Of a DNA stretch of 64,000 nt, positions 43,659 to 57,658 are shown one piece after another. Location: assembly GCA_963662155.1 (NCBI GenBank), contig OY759270.1, positions 15,243,009 through 15,307,008 on the forward strand. Reading direction: 5' to 3'. Below the pieces are notes generated by a model, which saw nothing but the letters and a program-made list of their open reading frames with translations, did no database searches and was not told the DNA's origin. How positions within the stretch are numbered: the first letter of the stretch is position 1; each line of letters begins with the position of its first letter. The position numbers were made by a program, and so were the translations under genes. The DNA comes from Lamellibrachia columna. Taxonomy: Eukaryota; Annelida; Polychaeta; Sabellida; Siboglinidae.

Positions 43659-43800
43659 TATATATACATATTTCATGTGTGTGCGTGCGTGCGTGCGTGC
43701 GTGTGTGCGTTTGCGTGTGTGTTTGTTTGTATGCTTGTGCGTGCGTGCGTACGTGCGTGCGTCAGTGCGGGCGTGTGAGTGTGTATGCATGTGTTTGGAT
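43568..43800. repeat. (TA)n array and GTGC/GT-rich tail
   Basis: TA at 43568-43651, then TTCATGTGTG and irregular GTGC/GTGT units to about 43800. The 50714-51105 copy has the same order of parts but different lengths. Confidence 0.93.
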
Positions 43801-44049
43801 GTGTTTTGCATTTTGTTTCTGAAACCTATAAACTATAATTCTTGTTTTCCACTGCGAGGGATCTGTTCAAAACATTTTTATTTTGTTGTTTTTATAAATC
43901 TAAAAGTATTTTTGTAACCAATTAGAAATTTGTTTTGATTCGCAGATTTGGAAGATTATTTTAGTTTGTATTTTGGTTGATAGTTAAACTATATACAAAA
44001 AAAATTTATAGTTACATTCAAATAAGAAATAAGAAAAAAAATATAAAGA

Positions 44050-44805
44050 AATATACTACCAAATATTAAGATGCACTTTAAATGTGTTCATGCACTCAGT
44101 CAGCCGCAGGTCTTCAGGCAGCTCGTTCCACAGGGTCGGCCCCGCACGCGACAATGAACGGCGGAGTACCGCTCAAGACGCCGCGAAGTCAGTAGCACGC
44201 GGTCGGCTAATCGTAGAGCAGGGCGTGATCAGTGAGGCGAGGCAAAGCAGCGTCCGGTCATGAAGGGCGCGGAATACAAAAATAATTTCCATTACTGGAT
44301 GCGCCACTTCACCGGCAACCAGAGCAGACGTTGTAGTGCTGCAGTTTCACTAGCAGAACGACTCTGACCGCGGAGTGCTGGACCATCTCCAGACGGAGCG
44401 TCAGACGGTCAGTGATGACGTTCAGGATCGCGTTGCCATATTCGAGACGCGACTTCACGAGCGAGTGCACTAGACTCCTGCGTGCACCGGTTGTCAGGCT
44501 GGCACGTATCTTGGTGGTGCGGAACAAGTTATGGTAAGCGCCACGAAAAGCATTCGACACTTGAGTTGACATATCTAAAATGTCGCACAGAACAACACGG
44601 AGGTCGCGAGCAGTCAGTTTCAGTTGTACGGTGAACCCACAAACATCGATGCTCGATACCACACCAGGCGAACGCAGACCGGAATAACGAAATGCGATGG
44701 CTTCCGTTTTCGTTTCGTTCAGTAGAAATCGGTTGTCGGTCAGTCATCGTCTTACGTCTCGCACACATTCATCGATTTGCCGTAGCGCGTCTGTTTGATT
44801 ATATA
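44050..44805 (-). mobile_element. L2-like LINE (LINE-2) C-terminal remnant, copy 1
   Basis: On the minus strand, from 44805 down: QIDECVRDVRR, NETKTEAIAFRYSGLRSPGV, VVSSIDVCGFTVQLK, then AFRGAYHNLFRTTKIRASL, SLVHSLVKSRLEYGNAIL and RLEMVQHSAVRVV. This is the post-catalytic RT region typical of L2/Rex-like LINEs. The 51360-51870 copy supplies the further part (HWLPVKWRIQY-like, ASLITPYAP, ECGADP). Frames are broken. It is richer in GC than its surroundings. Confidence 0.8.
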
Positions 44806-44943
44806 GTGGACACTCAGCATATAGTTGGGCTTCATCCGCACATATGTGATAGTGGACACTCAGCATACAGTTGGGCTTCATCCGCACATGTGTGATAGTG
44901 GACACTCAGCATACAGTTGGGCTTCATCCGCACATATGTGATA
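44806..44943. repeat. 46-bp triplication of the RT active-site segment
   Basis: Units start at 44806, 44852 and 44898 (GTGGACACTCAGCATATAGT...). A fourth start at 44944 runs into the GT array. On the minus strand each unit encodes CADEAQLYAECPLYH, corresponding to the YADDTQLY catalytic box of the LINE whose next segment lies at 44805 downward. Confidence 0.88.
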
Positions 44944-44947
44944 GTGG

Positions 44948-46003
<1,056 letters not shown>

Positions 46004-47398
46004 TTATGTGTTGTTCAGTTCTGTGGAGCTGCACGTCTCGACATTGGCTTTTATGCAACAGGAGAAAGTCTTCTTCAGGCTGACGCGAAATGACGGCATT
46101 AGAGCTAGGTAGATAAACGGGTTTACGATAGAATTGAACACGGAGAAAAACACCCCGATCTTCTGTTTAGCGGAACCTAATTCGTACTCCACCACGCCGG
46201 TGTATCCGAGGACGTATGCCCATGCGTCGAAACCGATGGCGAAGAGGAAGATTCCTGTCAACGTAATGGTTGTCTTCGTTATAGTCGACTGTGCGGAGTC
46301 GATGGCTTTAGAACTGTTCACACTGGTGCTGCTTCTTCTGCGATACAGTGTTAATACCACGCAACCATAAAGATAAACGTACGCAGTTGCAGGCAACAAG
46401 TATACGGCGAAGAACCAAACCAGACTGTACGCGTAGAATAATGTTACGCCTACATGTCCCTGTATGAGGTATTCACTGTAGCACACACCTTTGTTGAAGC
46501 GGACTTGCATGAACGATGGCAGAATCACGAACACATTTGCAACATACATAGCTGGAATGATGTAGTAGGCGAGTTTTCCTTGAATTTCGCCGTGATTGAA
46601 AGGGCGACACACGGCCAGATATCGCTCGACGGCGATACCGGCCATATTCCATACAGATAACAAGATGGCACCCCAGAACAGCCCCTGGCCGTGCCAGAGA
46701 TAACACACGGTAGCATCGAAATACGTGTTTCCAGTCGTCCACATTGGTGGTTGCAGAAGCAGGATTGTTCCCATGGCGCATATCCACGAGTCTACGAGTG
46801 CCTGGTGCTTCAGAAGTAGGCAGATGGCGGACGAAAACATGTCACCGTTTCTTACGAGTGTAATAAACGATATTTTGTTTGCCACATACCCAACAATCGA
46901 GAGAACAAGCAGGCAATCGTCCATCACTACCAGCCACATTTCAGCGCCTGACTTCATCAAGTCTATCGTTTGGTTGAAGTCGGTGTTGTTGTCGGTTATA
47001 GTTGATACAATTTCATTCTCTTCGTGAAACATACCGTCCGATCTGTTACCCCCGCTGTTGAGATCATTATCTGGCTTGGTTGTTTGTTCTCTGAGTTTTA
47101 CTTGATCAGGAGCCGTAGTTGTCTCAATGTATTCACCACGTGTTAGCTTGCCTGTTGTATGTAGACTTCCATGATGTCGTATACCTAGCGTTGTGTAAAT
47201 CCCTATTTCACCTTGTGATCTCTCGCTTAGGGAAGAGGCCTGCTTCGTTCGAATGGTTATGTGCTCGGTCGTTTTAGACCAATTTGCAGAAGTAGCACTG
47301 TCATGTGAAGCGCCACTCGACAACCCAATTAGTGCGCATATAATTAATGCCACACGTATCGCCAGGTACTGCTGACGTCGGTTTACGTTTTGCTTCAT
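46004..47398 (-). CDS. Rhodopsin-class (class A) GPCR with mucin-like ectodomain, copy 2
   Basis: 464 codons in a single exon. The frame is open further upstream to 47512, but only from a GTG. The ATG at 47398 aligns with the GPCR 1 start, and the upstream part aligns with GPCR 1 non-coding leader. Layout matches GPCR 1: signal peptide (about 1-30), Thr/Ser-rich ectodomain with N-glycosylation motifs at N118, N138 and N142, seven helices, D203, cysteine pair C232/C306, ERY at 258-260, a TM6 without CWxP, and NPFIY at 426-430. One residue is inserted in intracellular loop 3 (RRRSSTS versus RRSITS). By eye count the first 160 residues are about 59% identical to GPCR 1 and the membrane domain about 87%. 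The C-tail is shorter. Ligand unknown. It is intact and probably functional. Confidence 0.88.
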   Translation of the reverse strand: MKQNVNRRQQYLAIRVALIICALIGLSSGASHDSATSANWSKTTEHITIRTKQASSLSERSQGEIGIYTTLGIRHHGSLHTTGKLTRGEYIETTTAPDQVKLREQTTKPDNDLNSGGNRSDGMFHEENEIVSTITDNNTDFNQTIDLMKSGAEMWLVVMDDCLLVLSIVGYVANKISFITLVRNGDMFSSAICLLLKHQALVDSWICAMGTILLLQPPMWTTGNTYFDATVCYLWHGQGLFWGAILLSVWNMAGIAVERYLAVCRPFNHGEIQGKLAYYIIPAMYVANVFVILPSFMQVRFNKGVCYSEYLIQGHVGVTLFYAYSLVWFFAVYLLPATAYVYLYGCVVLTLYRRRSSTSVNSSKAIDSAQSTITKTTITLTGIFLFAIGFDAWAYVLGYTGVVEYELGSAKQKIGVFFSVFNSIVNPFIYLALMPSFRVSLKKTFSCCIKANVETCSSTELNNT

Positions 47399-47736
47399 TT
47401 CAACGACTCTCCACGAACAACGCCGTTCATTGTTCGGCAAATGATATTCACGTCTTGGTTTCTTAATTGATTCTTTGCTACTTGTGTTACCCACTGAAGA
47501 GGGACTTCTCACAATGTACGCTGCTCACCAAGTTCGTCCACGGGTTATTGCTTAACAAGACATTAATCAAGTTTCTACATTCTCCGATAGTTTCAGTAAG
47601 ACTCACTTTGTTGACACACGACGTGTTCTTCTCATCCTGATAATGACGACATTCGCCTCGTGATTCTGCTATCTCCGAACTAGTTGCGATGTACACGCTG
47701 CAGCACCAATGATACTAGATGCATCGCGCTAGAAGC

Positions 47737-47768
47737 ATATATACGCATCATCTATCGATGGTCATTGG
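47737..47768 (-). promoter_or_regulatory. Core promoter of GPCR 2 (CCAAT + TATA)
   Basis: On the minus strand CCAAT (47768-47764) is followed 20-21 bp later by ATATATA at 47743-47737 within GCGTATATATGC. Sequence and spacing match the GPCR 1 promoter. Homology extends upstream to about 47895 (TCGCAAACATC and ATATTATATGA words) and downstream through the whole leader. Confidence 0.6.
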
Positions 47769-47899
47769 TTGATTAATAATTGCCTGGCCACACATATCAT
47801 ATAATATATTCAACAGTCATATTCCAGTGCTGGAAACTGATGTTTGCGACATAGCGAATCCGATTTACAAGTATCATTAAAATAGCTAATAGACATTGG

Positions 47900-48308
47900 C
47901 ACAACTGTTTTTCCGTTTATTCCCTACCGGGAGAGTCCGCTCGAATCCTCCCCCGCTACGATGTCCTGCCCATTGCTGTGACAATGTGAATATTATACAT
48001 AGCCACTATCTTATGTAACAGGTGTTCTATAGCTATTGTTGAGCCAGGCTAGGCGGTAGTCCTTGCAATGGGCATTATGTTAGGTTACAAACCGGTACTG
48101 TTTACTGAAGAGTGTCACTGACTGGTGGACTATATATACGCTGGGGACTGATGTAACCAGGATCGGCCAGTGGAATGTCTCGAGAAGGCGACTACTGAAA
48201 TTGCAGTTGTACGCTTGAACATCGCGAGAAGGCGACTACTGAAATAGCATTTGTACTGTTTGAACATTGCCAGAGCGACTGGCGTAAGTATTATTTATAG
48301 TCCCAAAA
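47900..48308. other. Unassigned sequence
   Basis: Nothing coding was recognised. The words TCGAGAAGGCGACTACTGAAAT / TCGCGAGAAGGCGACTACT are duplicated at 48178 and 48222. Confidence 0.45.
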
Positions 48309-48984
<676 letters not shown>

Positions 48985-49829
48985 TTTTCAGTAAACGTTT
49001 TGTAAAAGCCGGATGCCGACAACCACAAATCAGCTTAAACCATTTCATTTTATTTCATCACAGTAAATCAAGGCTGATTCGCACCATGGGTAGATATCAC
49101 TTATCGTGCACGCTTACGCTCGATAGTCCTTGCGAGAAAATGATTGCTGTTGACAATATGATCAATGATTTTCCAGTAACTTTGCATCTACAATAGCAAA
49201 TGTGTCGATCCTGTGTCAACTTGAATCTAATTATATGGCCTCTGCAACAAAACCGCTGGACGGCTGACATGACTGACATAGACTTAGGAGCGTCTGCATG
49301 TAAAGACGCATGATGCAGTCAAAACGCACCAAGTGGATCGATCATCGGCTAGCACCATGAGGTCGTTCCACCTTCTCTTGACCAGCTGTAGGTCGTCCTT
49401 TTTATCTAACCAGTTGATGTCTACCATAACGGAGGGCATGTCTAATCGGCGGGAACCTTATTACATGGCCGAGCTGTGTGATACACCTCTAAGCAAAATT
49501 AAAGGTTGGCTTTTTAAATTACCGAATTTGGCATGCCAAGCTGAATTTGCTTGCATTGTATTATTTAAAATACAAAAACCAAGAACCATTAAAGTTGACA
49601 AAAGGAGACATAACAAAATGCAATACATATCGGCATATATTGATTTTGGTGCATGCCGTTATTGGAAAATGAACATAAAATGCCCCGAAAATAAATGAGA
49701 CATTTTTGCCAACAATTGATAGTGCCTTCCTTGTCCATGACAAGAGTTTTGCTATGTTTGGTTAGTTTAATTTTGTTAGTTTTCGATGGATTCATATATA
49801 TTCCTGTATTATCCGACGCTTTTTTTTCC
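48985..49829. other. Unassigned sequence
   Basis: Nothing recognised. Short frames at 49333-49698 and 49695-49946 show no family features. Confidence 0.45.
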
Positions 49830-50000
49830 ATCATTGGTTATTGGTGTCACGAATTGTTGTCATACCCAGTCCTGATGCTTTCATACGCGTCGGCAGCCAT
49901 TGGATGCAAGAAATCTGCTGCGAACAATCAACGCTTTGTGTTGTGAGATTTCCTGTGAAAGCTGGACTTAAACCTTCAATCATAACAAATGCGCTGCCCG
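49830..50000 (-). repeat. Dispersed repeat D fragment, copy 4 (reversed)
   Basis: The reverse complement begins GGCAGCGCATTTGTTATGAT, then TTTCACAGGAAATCTCA and GACTGGGTATGACAACAA. It matches 23312-23470 and 5733-5890. Confidence 0.65.
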
Positions 50001-50142
50001 GACATTATTAATGGCATAAATATGCATAGAATGCTAATTAAGCTGCATTTAAACGTTCCGGAAAAGAGGAAAGTTTGCATACCAAGACATTTAGTGTACC
50101 AGTGCTTACAAAATCTCATCTTACTATTGGTCAATTGCAGCA

Positions 50143-50713
50143 CAAAATTGCCAAATACTGTCAGATTTTCACGAAACAAACACCGTTATGGAGGTCTCGT
50201 CGTAGACTGACGAAAACAGCTCATGCCGTATGTTTAGCAGAGAGATCAGGATCAACTATTATGCTGACCTACATCTTAGGTAAAATTTCTATGCCGAGTC
50301 GTGTAGATCGGATTCCTTCCGCTGCAAGCGCCGGCTACAAATTACCCCGGATACCCGGACCAGCGGTAATGGGATACTCTTTAGTGATCTGACTTGTGTT
50401 ACACGAGCTACGCTAATTTTCATTAATGTCAGACATTTGTCCCTGTATTGAAAGTTCTTGATTATGCCCTACAACCTGCTCTAACAGTCGTAAGAGCAAG
50501 CCGGATATTCGAGGAATTACGTATAATGCATGTCATTACAACAATCAAGTTTGCTTTCACGAGTAATGTTAATTCATTCTCATTTACTCTCACACATTTT
50601 GTTCGTGCAAATTTGGCTGAAACTAGGGCGAGTCGTATTACCTATGCTCAATTACTATGCCTGAATGGCAACTGCAATGACAGAACCAAAAATAATATTA
50701 CATTTCGGGTAAA
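50143..50713 (+). repeat. Dispersed repeat C, copy 2 (block X, second copy)
   Basis: Close match to 43002-43567 with few differences (for example CCGTTATGGAGG versus TTATTACGGAGG). It is followed in the same order by a TA array, GT-rich array, AT-rich spacer and reversed LINE-2. Confidence 0.85.
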
Positions 50714-51105
<392 letters not shown>

Positions 51106-51359
51106 TTCATAATTCATTTGATTCAACACAGTCAACGTTTCTGCTGCGAGGGATCTGTACAACACATCTTTATTTTGTTATTTTTTTTATTTTGATGATC
51201 GTACCTTAAAATGTCGCACCAAAGTAAAGACTAGAGATTCGCGGCTTTGGAAGATTAGTTTATATTTCGGTTGATAGTTAAACTATGTAAAAAAAAATTC
51301 TCAATAGTTACATTCAAATAAGAAATAATACAAAAAAACTATAAAGAAATAGACTACTA

Positions 51360-51870
51360 AATATTAATATGTGCTTTAAATGCTTTCATGCACTCAGTCA
51401 GCCGCAGGTCTTCAGGCAGCACGTTCGAGAGGGTCGGCCCCGCACTCGACAATGAACGGGGGCGTACCGCTCAAGGTTGTGACGCCCGAAGTCAGTAGCA
51501 CGCGGTCGGCGAATCGTAGAGCAGGGCGCGGCGCGTACGGCGTGATCAGTGAGGCGAGGAAAGCCAGTGTCCGGTCATGACGAGCGCGGAATACAAGCAC
51601 AATTGTGTATACTGGATGCGCCACTTCACCGGCAACCAGAGCAGACGTTGTAGTGCTGCAGTCATGATGTGTTGATCCCGCTGTTTCACTAGCGGATCGA
51701 CTCTGACCGCCGAGTGCTGGACCATCTCCAGACGGTGCGTCAGACGGTCATTGATGTCGTTCAGGATCGCGTTGCCATATCCGAGACGCGACGTCACGAG
51801 CGAGTGCACCAGACTCTTGCATGCAGCAATTGTCTGGCTGGCACGTATCTCGGTGATGCGGAATAAGTTA
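51360..51870 (-). mobile_element. L2-like LINE (LINE-2) C-terminal remnant, copy 2
   Basis: On the minus strand: HSLVTSRLGYGNAILNDIND, RLEMVQHSAVRV, ALQRLLWLPVKWRIQYT; then in another frame FRARHDRTLAFLASLITPYA and VTTLSGTPPFIVECGADP. This is the canonical end of L2/Rex-like LINE proteins. The AT-rich spacer before it (51190-51360) is the LINE 3' UTR, shared with 43850-44050. Confidence 0.82.
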
Positions 51871-52166
51871 TGGTTATCGAGCGATATGTAAATCGCGTTC
51901 GAGCGATAGGTGAATCGTTATCGAGCGATATGTAATATACATAATATACATTCCGTAGTGGCATGTAAATTAAACACGTTAACTGGCTATTGTATTTTCA
52001 ATAGTATTATATTATACACGACCTTCGCACGACAGTGCCATAATTGCATATTCCTCCACAACGTCTGCCCACGCTGTGTCTCCCTTCCCACGTGTCTCAT
52101 TCTTAACCTTTATCGTCCCCTGCTGCAGGATCGATTATGTGTCAACGTACCTGCAAACAATACGTC

Positions 52167-52615
52167 CCAAAATGTATCGTCACCCTGAGGAGTCCCTGCC
52201 AAAAGGGGCCAGAGACCCGTGGCCAGCCTGGCAATGTCTCAACAGCCTCAGGGCTGGTGTTGGGCGCTGCAGACACTTGATTCAGTGGTGGGGGTTCAAC
52301 CAGGATGCCAATATTGAATTTGACTGTGGAGAGAAAACCCAATAATGCTATAATGAAATCTACTACTAGAGCCCTGCAATCGAGACGACTTGACAGTGTT
52401 CAACGCCTGTGTCATAGCCTGTTTGCTGCATTTGGGGAAGTGTAGCAACACGAGAAGCCGAAGTCCCCTGCCGCGTTGTGCATCCACCGGCAGCCTCCGC
52501 GCCTTCTTTGTCGTATCGTGTTCCTCTATGTGTACAAAATGTTCCACCTACCTCAGTCTGCTAATTACAGTATTTATGCGCAAACTCGTTGTTAGATTAT
52601 GAAATAAGATACGAT
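52167..52615 (+). mobile_element. LINE-3 C-terminal remnant, copy 2 (block Y, uninterrupted)
   Basis: Frame from 52175: ARDPWPAWQCLNSLRAGVGR then HLIQWWGFNQDANIEFDCGE. It is nearly colinear with 48309-48706 and 48945-48984. It lacks the repeat C/TA insertion and has a 5-6 bp extra GTTTGC near 52425. Confidence 0.72.
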
Positions 52616-53084
52616 GATTTGGGTTTTTCGTGTAGACGCCTGTGAAACAGGGACTGTCTACCAGAAATGCATATACATATTTACTTTCCATTCCCACGAT
52701 ACATTATTGCTGTTGTTATTGTTTGTCGTTTGTGTTTTCTCGTTCACCATGGCTTCTACGATTGTCCGAAATTACCTAATAAAAGTGCAAGACGTCGCAA
52801 GACATTATTATTACGGCCATTATTACGTCGTACTTTCGAAAATTACATTCCCAAAATATATGAACATGTTGGTTGGCACCATCGAGCACCAAGGCATAGG
52901 TGGATATTTCTTTGACAATGTTGTGTATCCTCCAATTTGGTAAATATTTACGAACTACCAATTAAGTTTTCCCGTCCAGAGGATGATCATTGTTGCCAGT
53001 TTTGATAGCTCAATATCATATTGCGATTTGGAACAATATTTTTGGGAACAATTTTTTATTTATATGGTGGTTGAGATAAAAAAA
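52616..53084. other. Unassigned sequence
   Basis: A 109-codon plus frame (52614-52943) contains a hydrophobic run, but no family was recognised. Not called. Confidence 0.4.
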
Positions 53085-53260
53085 ACTCCACCACCACCAC
53101 CTCCACCACTATCAACACCTCCGCCACCATCATCATCATCACTACCAACAGCACCACCACCAACAACAGCAACACTACCACCACCACCCCACAACGACCA
53201 CCATCACAACCATCATCACTACCACCATCACCATCATAAATACCATCACCAACACGCGTA
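53085..53260. repeat. (CCA)/(CAT) trinucleotide-rich low complexity
   Basis: Irregular CCA, CAC and CAT triplets. Pro/His frames are artefacts. Confidence 0.92.
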
Positions 53261-53521
53261 GGGCGCAGTGGCCGTGGCTAAAACATCTGACTGTCAATCG
53301 AGAGATCCCGAGATGTTCACTTGCTGCCGTTTGTAAACATATGCAATTTCTTTCTCTCCACGTTGTTCCAGTTCACTCAGCAGTATAAACGAGTACCTGG
53401 CAATAGACATTGGTGGATATATGAACGATTCTTTGCGCAGTAATTACAGAGTGGCTGAATTTGTCGCGGAGATGTCGATGTGTTGCTTTAGTGAACGCAT
53501 ATTTTCCTTTTTTTTTACCAA

Positions 53522-53641
53522 AAACATGAATCGGCACGTGTAAACATGAACCGGCACGGGTAAACATGAACCGGCACGGGTAAACATGAACCGGCACGGG
53601 TAAACATGAACCGGCACGGGTAAACGTGAACCGGGACGAAG
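53522..53641. repeat. 20-bp tandem repeat, six copies
   Basis: AAACATGAACCGGCACGGGT units start every 20 bp from 53522. The outer copies are the most diverged, as expected for unequal exchange. Confidence 0.95.
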
Positions 53642-53673
53642 CCCGTTACCGTCTCTCCCACGTCTATGACGAC

Positions 53674-53748
53674 CTCCTGGGGAGCCACCCAGCCCGAAGC
53701 AACACTACCACCACCACCCCACTCCTGGGGAGCTACCCAGCCCGAAGC
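53674..53748. repeat. Short direct duplication (27-bp arms, 48-bp period)
   Basis: CTCCTGGGGAGCCACCCAGC... is repeated 48 bp downstream. The spacer ACTACCACCACCACCCCA also occurs at 53173, in the CCA-rich array. Confidence 0.85.
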
Positions 53749-53759
53749 CGCGGTTGGGT

Positions 53760-54183
53760 ACAGTCATCAGTCAGTCACTCAAAAATAGTTATTTCCAACA
53801 ATATGTCACATCATTGTGCATGCACTATGCGAATCCAGGGGGTGTCTTAGGGGTACAAACCTATATCCGCCCCTGAATATAGCGATAGTGTGGTTATGGT
53901 AGCCGTGACGTGTGGTAGCCGTGACGTGTGGTAGCCGTGACGTCATCCAAGCACATACGACCTGATGAAATATGAACCAAAACAAACAAACTTGATTAAT
54001 TAATTACGTGAGTTCTGATCGCATCGCATACATAGTTCTAAAGTGGTATCGTGTTGTTTATTGCTTTTGACACGGCCTGCGTTGTGGACATACCAGTGTC
54101 CCACGTTGCCGTGATATGCCAAGCAAGTCACATGAGAACTTAACTAGTGGTTAATATGGAGAAAAGTAATTACTGTGTACAAC
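53760..54183. other. Unassigned sequence
   Basis: No gene. A 16-bp unit GGTAGCCGTGACGTGT occurs about three times near 53900-53943. Confidence 0.45.
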
Positions 54184-54550
54184 TAAGGCCGTGTTCACAT
54201 CTAATTATCAGCCGAATTACGATGCGGATCAACTAATTCGGCTCTGTTCACATACACCAAGTTAAGCCGGATTAAACCGCCAACCGAATTAGTGCACCAG
54301 AGGGCGTGGTGTGCGGGTCATATGCACTCATACATCGCGAGACTACGGCCCTCTGTCATGCAGCAGCGCCGCCATCGCCGAATCAAGGCAAACGGAGCGT
54401 TCACATTGGCTAATCCGCATCTTAATTCACCTGTTTTCCCGCATTATAATTCGTGTAGCTTAATGCGGGTTAAGGGTGTTCACATTGCGCTAACCCGAAT
54501 TGGGATCCGTATCCTATTGCGGATTAACGTTGTATATGAACACGGCCTTA
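54184..54550. mobile_element. Non-autonomous DNA transposon (MITE), 367 bp
   Basis: The termini are TAAGGCCGTGTTCACAT and ATATGAACACGGCCTTA, inverted repeats with one mismatch. The interior is rich in subterminal GTTCACA and CGGATTAA words in both orientations (54200-54280 against 54440-54540), so it folds on itself. There is no ORF. The GGCCGTGTTCA terminus and small size resemble PIF/Harbinger-type MITEs. I could not define a target duplication. Confidence 0.8.
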
Positions 54551-54781
54551 GATAATGTAGTTGGAACGTCATGCGGGCGTTGTTCACTAATTTACTCCAA
54601 TCCATCAATTGAAATATCATGCCTGTTTACCTCTTATTACAATTTTTTTTTATTAATGTGTCTGACATTTTAGTATATTATAATGGCTATCACTATGTAA
54701 ATTATATTATACTGTTTCACAATATGTGGAAATGGAGTCAAAAACATGTGTTAATTTTTTTACAATTTGCAATCTCCACGG

Positions 54782-54792
54782 ACACACACACA

Positions 54793-54824
<32 letters not shown>

Positions 54825-54842
54825 CACACACAAACACACACA
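54782..54842. repeat. (CACA)/(CACG)n microsatellite
   Basis: Short CA and GCAC tetramer array. Confidence 0.93.
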
Positions 54843-54949
54843 AGGAATCAATAGCAAGGAATCACATGTTTTCATCAAATATCAACATGCGTGGGAGCGC
54901 GCGTGGGTACGTGCGTTTGTGTAAGAAAACACAGATATACGATATTACT

Positions 54950-56230
<1,281 letters not shown>

Positions 56231-56464
56231 CCACCACCACCACCACCACTGGTGGTGGTGGTGGTGGTGGTGGTGGTGGTGGTGATGGTGGTGGTGGTGG
56301 TGGTGGTGGTGGTGGTGGTGGTGGTGGTGGTGGTGGTGGTGGTGGTGGTGGTGGTGGTGGTGGTGGTGGTGGTGGTGGTGGTGGTGGTGGTGGTGGTGGT
56401 GGTGGTGGTGGTGGTGGTGGTGGTGGTGGTGGTGGTGGTGGTGGTGGTGGTGGTGGTGGTGGTG
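56231..56464. repeat. (CCA)6 joined head-to-head to (TGG)n, about 70 units
   Basis: CCACCACCACCACCACCAC (56231-56249) changes at once into TGGTGG repeats to 56464, with one GAT near 56284. The junction is a perfect palindrome. The gly-, val- and thr-homopolymer frames are artefacts. Confidence 0.97.
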
Positions 56465-56830
56465 TTTTTCTTAGCTGCTTGTCTTAGTTGCTGATAATAA
56501 ATTGCCAGTATGACGTCACGCACGCTGGATCTCCTGCTTAGCCCGATATGATTCAATGTCCATTGCAGAACCCCCGTTAGACGAGCTCGTCAGGAAGATC
56601 AGTCTTCGGCAACAGTTCGCTAGTGCAACGGGTCAACGCCATTGTCTTTCGGGCCTATTTTGATCGCATTCTTATAATGCAATTTATGTCTGCCTACTGG
56701 ACATTTGCCTTCAGTCAAATATCCGTACAGGGTGATCTTTGGGAGGCGGTCACATGACATTCAGTGGCGGACTTGGGAAGATTTTTGGTTCGTTGCAGGT
56801 CAATGGATCAATGAAACGCGCCAAAGGTAA

Positions 56831-57658
56831 CATTAAAGATTTAACAAGATTCAACAAGATTTGCCATCCAAACCAAAGGCCCACATGGCAAGTGGACAAG
56901 GAAGCCATTGGCTTATCGAGAGTCCATCAGTTCATCTATGTGTAACCCGCCTTCCTTAGATGTGTGTCCTACTTGTTTTTAAACATATTAACGCTGCTAG
57001 AGATAATACAATCGGTAAATAATTTGTTCCATTCGTTTACTGTCCTTTGTGAGAATTAATACTTCCTGATATCCAATCTACACTGATTCTTTACTAACTT
57101 TACCTCATGTCCTCTAGTTCTGCTGTCTTTCTTGAGAGAGAAAAACCTATTTCTATCAATATTTTCATACCCATTTAAAAACTACAATCTGATCTCCTCT
57201 TAACCTTCCTGTCTCTGGAGTTATAAACCATATTCTTTCAGGCGTTTTTCATAACAAAGGTTTATCAGTTCTGGAATAATTTTAGTTGCTCTCCTCTGTA
57301 TGCGTTCAATCGTATCTATGTCCTTCTTACGATATGGTCTCCAGGCTTGTATACAGTATTCTGAATGAGGTCTAACTATTGCTTTATACAGAGGTATAAT
57401 TAGCTTTGTATCCTTGGAAGTTATGTTTCTCCTAATCAACCCAAGAATTGTATTACCCTTTGAAGCTGCAATACCACACTGCTCTGAAACTTCTAAGTCC
57501 TTTTCTTTTACAGTAGTACCCAAAACAGTATCTCCCATTTTATAGTTTACATCCAAGTTCAAATGTCCTGTATGTAGGCATTTACATTTCCCAAAATTGA
57601 ACAACATCTGCCATTTCTCAGACCATTTCACTAATCTGTCTAGATCGTTTTGTTTCAT
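56831..57658 (-). mobile_element. LINE-1 (CR1-like), 5'-truncated copy
   Basis: On the minus strand from 57658: DLDRLVKWSEKWQMLFNFGK, YKMGDTVLGTT, AASKGNTILGLIRRNI, YKAIVRPHSEYCIQAWRPYR, DIDTIERIQRRATKIIPEL, then after a frameshift the 3' end. The end includes the GGTTTGGATGGCAAATCTTG terminus and TTGAATC/TTAAATC tail repeats at 56831-56865. The 145-codon frame is one of the cleanest LINE-1 stretches here. It is truncated just after the catalytic site, as expected for incomplete reverse transcription. Confidence 0.85.

Noticed and set aside
47399..47512. N-terminal extension of GPCR 2 (38 residues)
   Set aside because: It needs a GTG start, and the same DNA aligns with the untranslated leader of GPCR 1; the ATG at 47398 matches the paralogue.
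52614..52943. 109-codon plus-strand ORF, considered as Harbinger transposase debris
   Set aside because: Arg-rich and Tyr-rich stretches in two frames did not line up with any motif I could defend.
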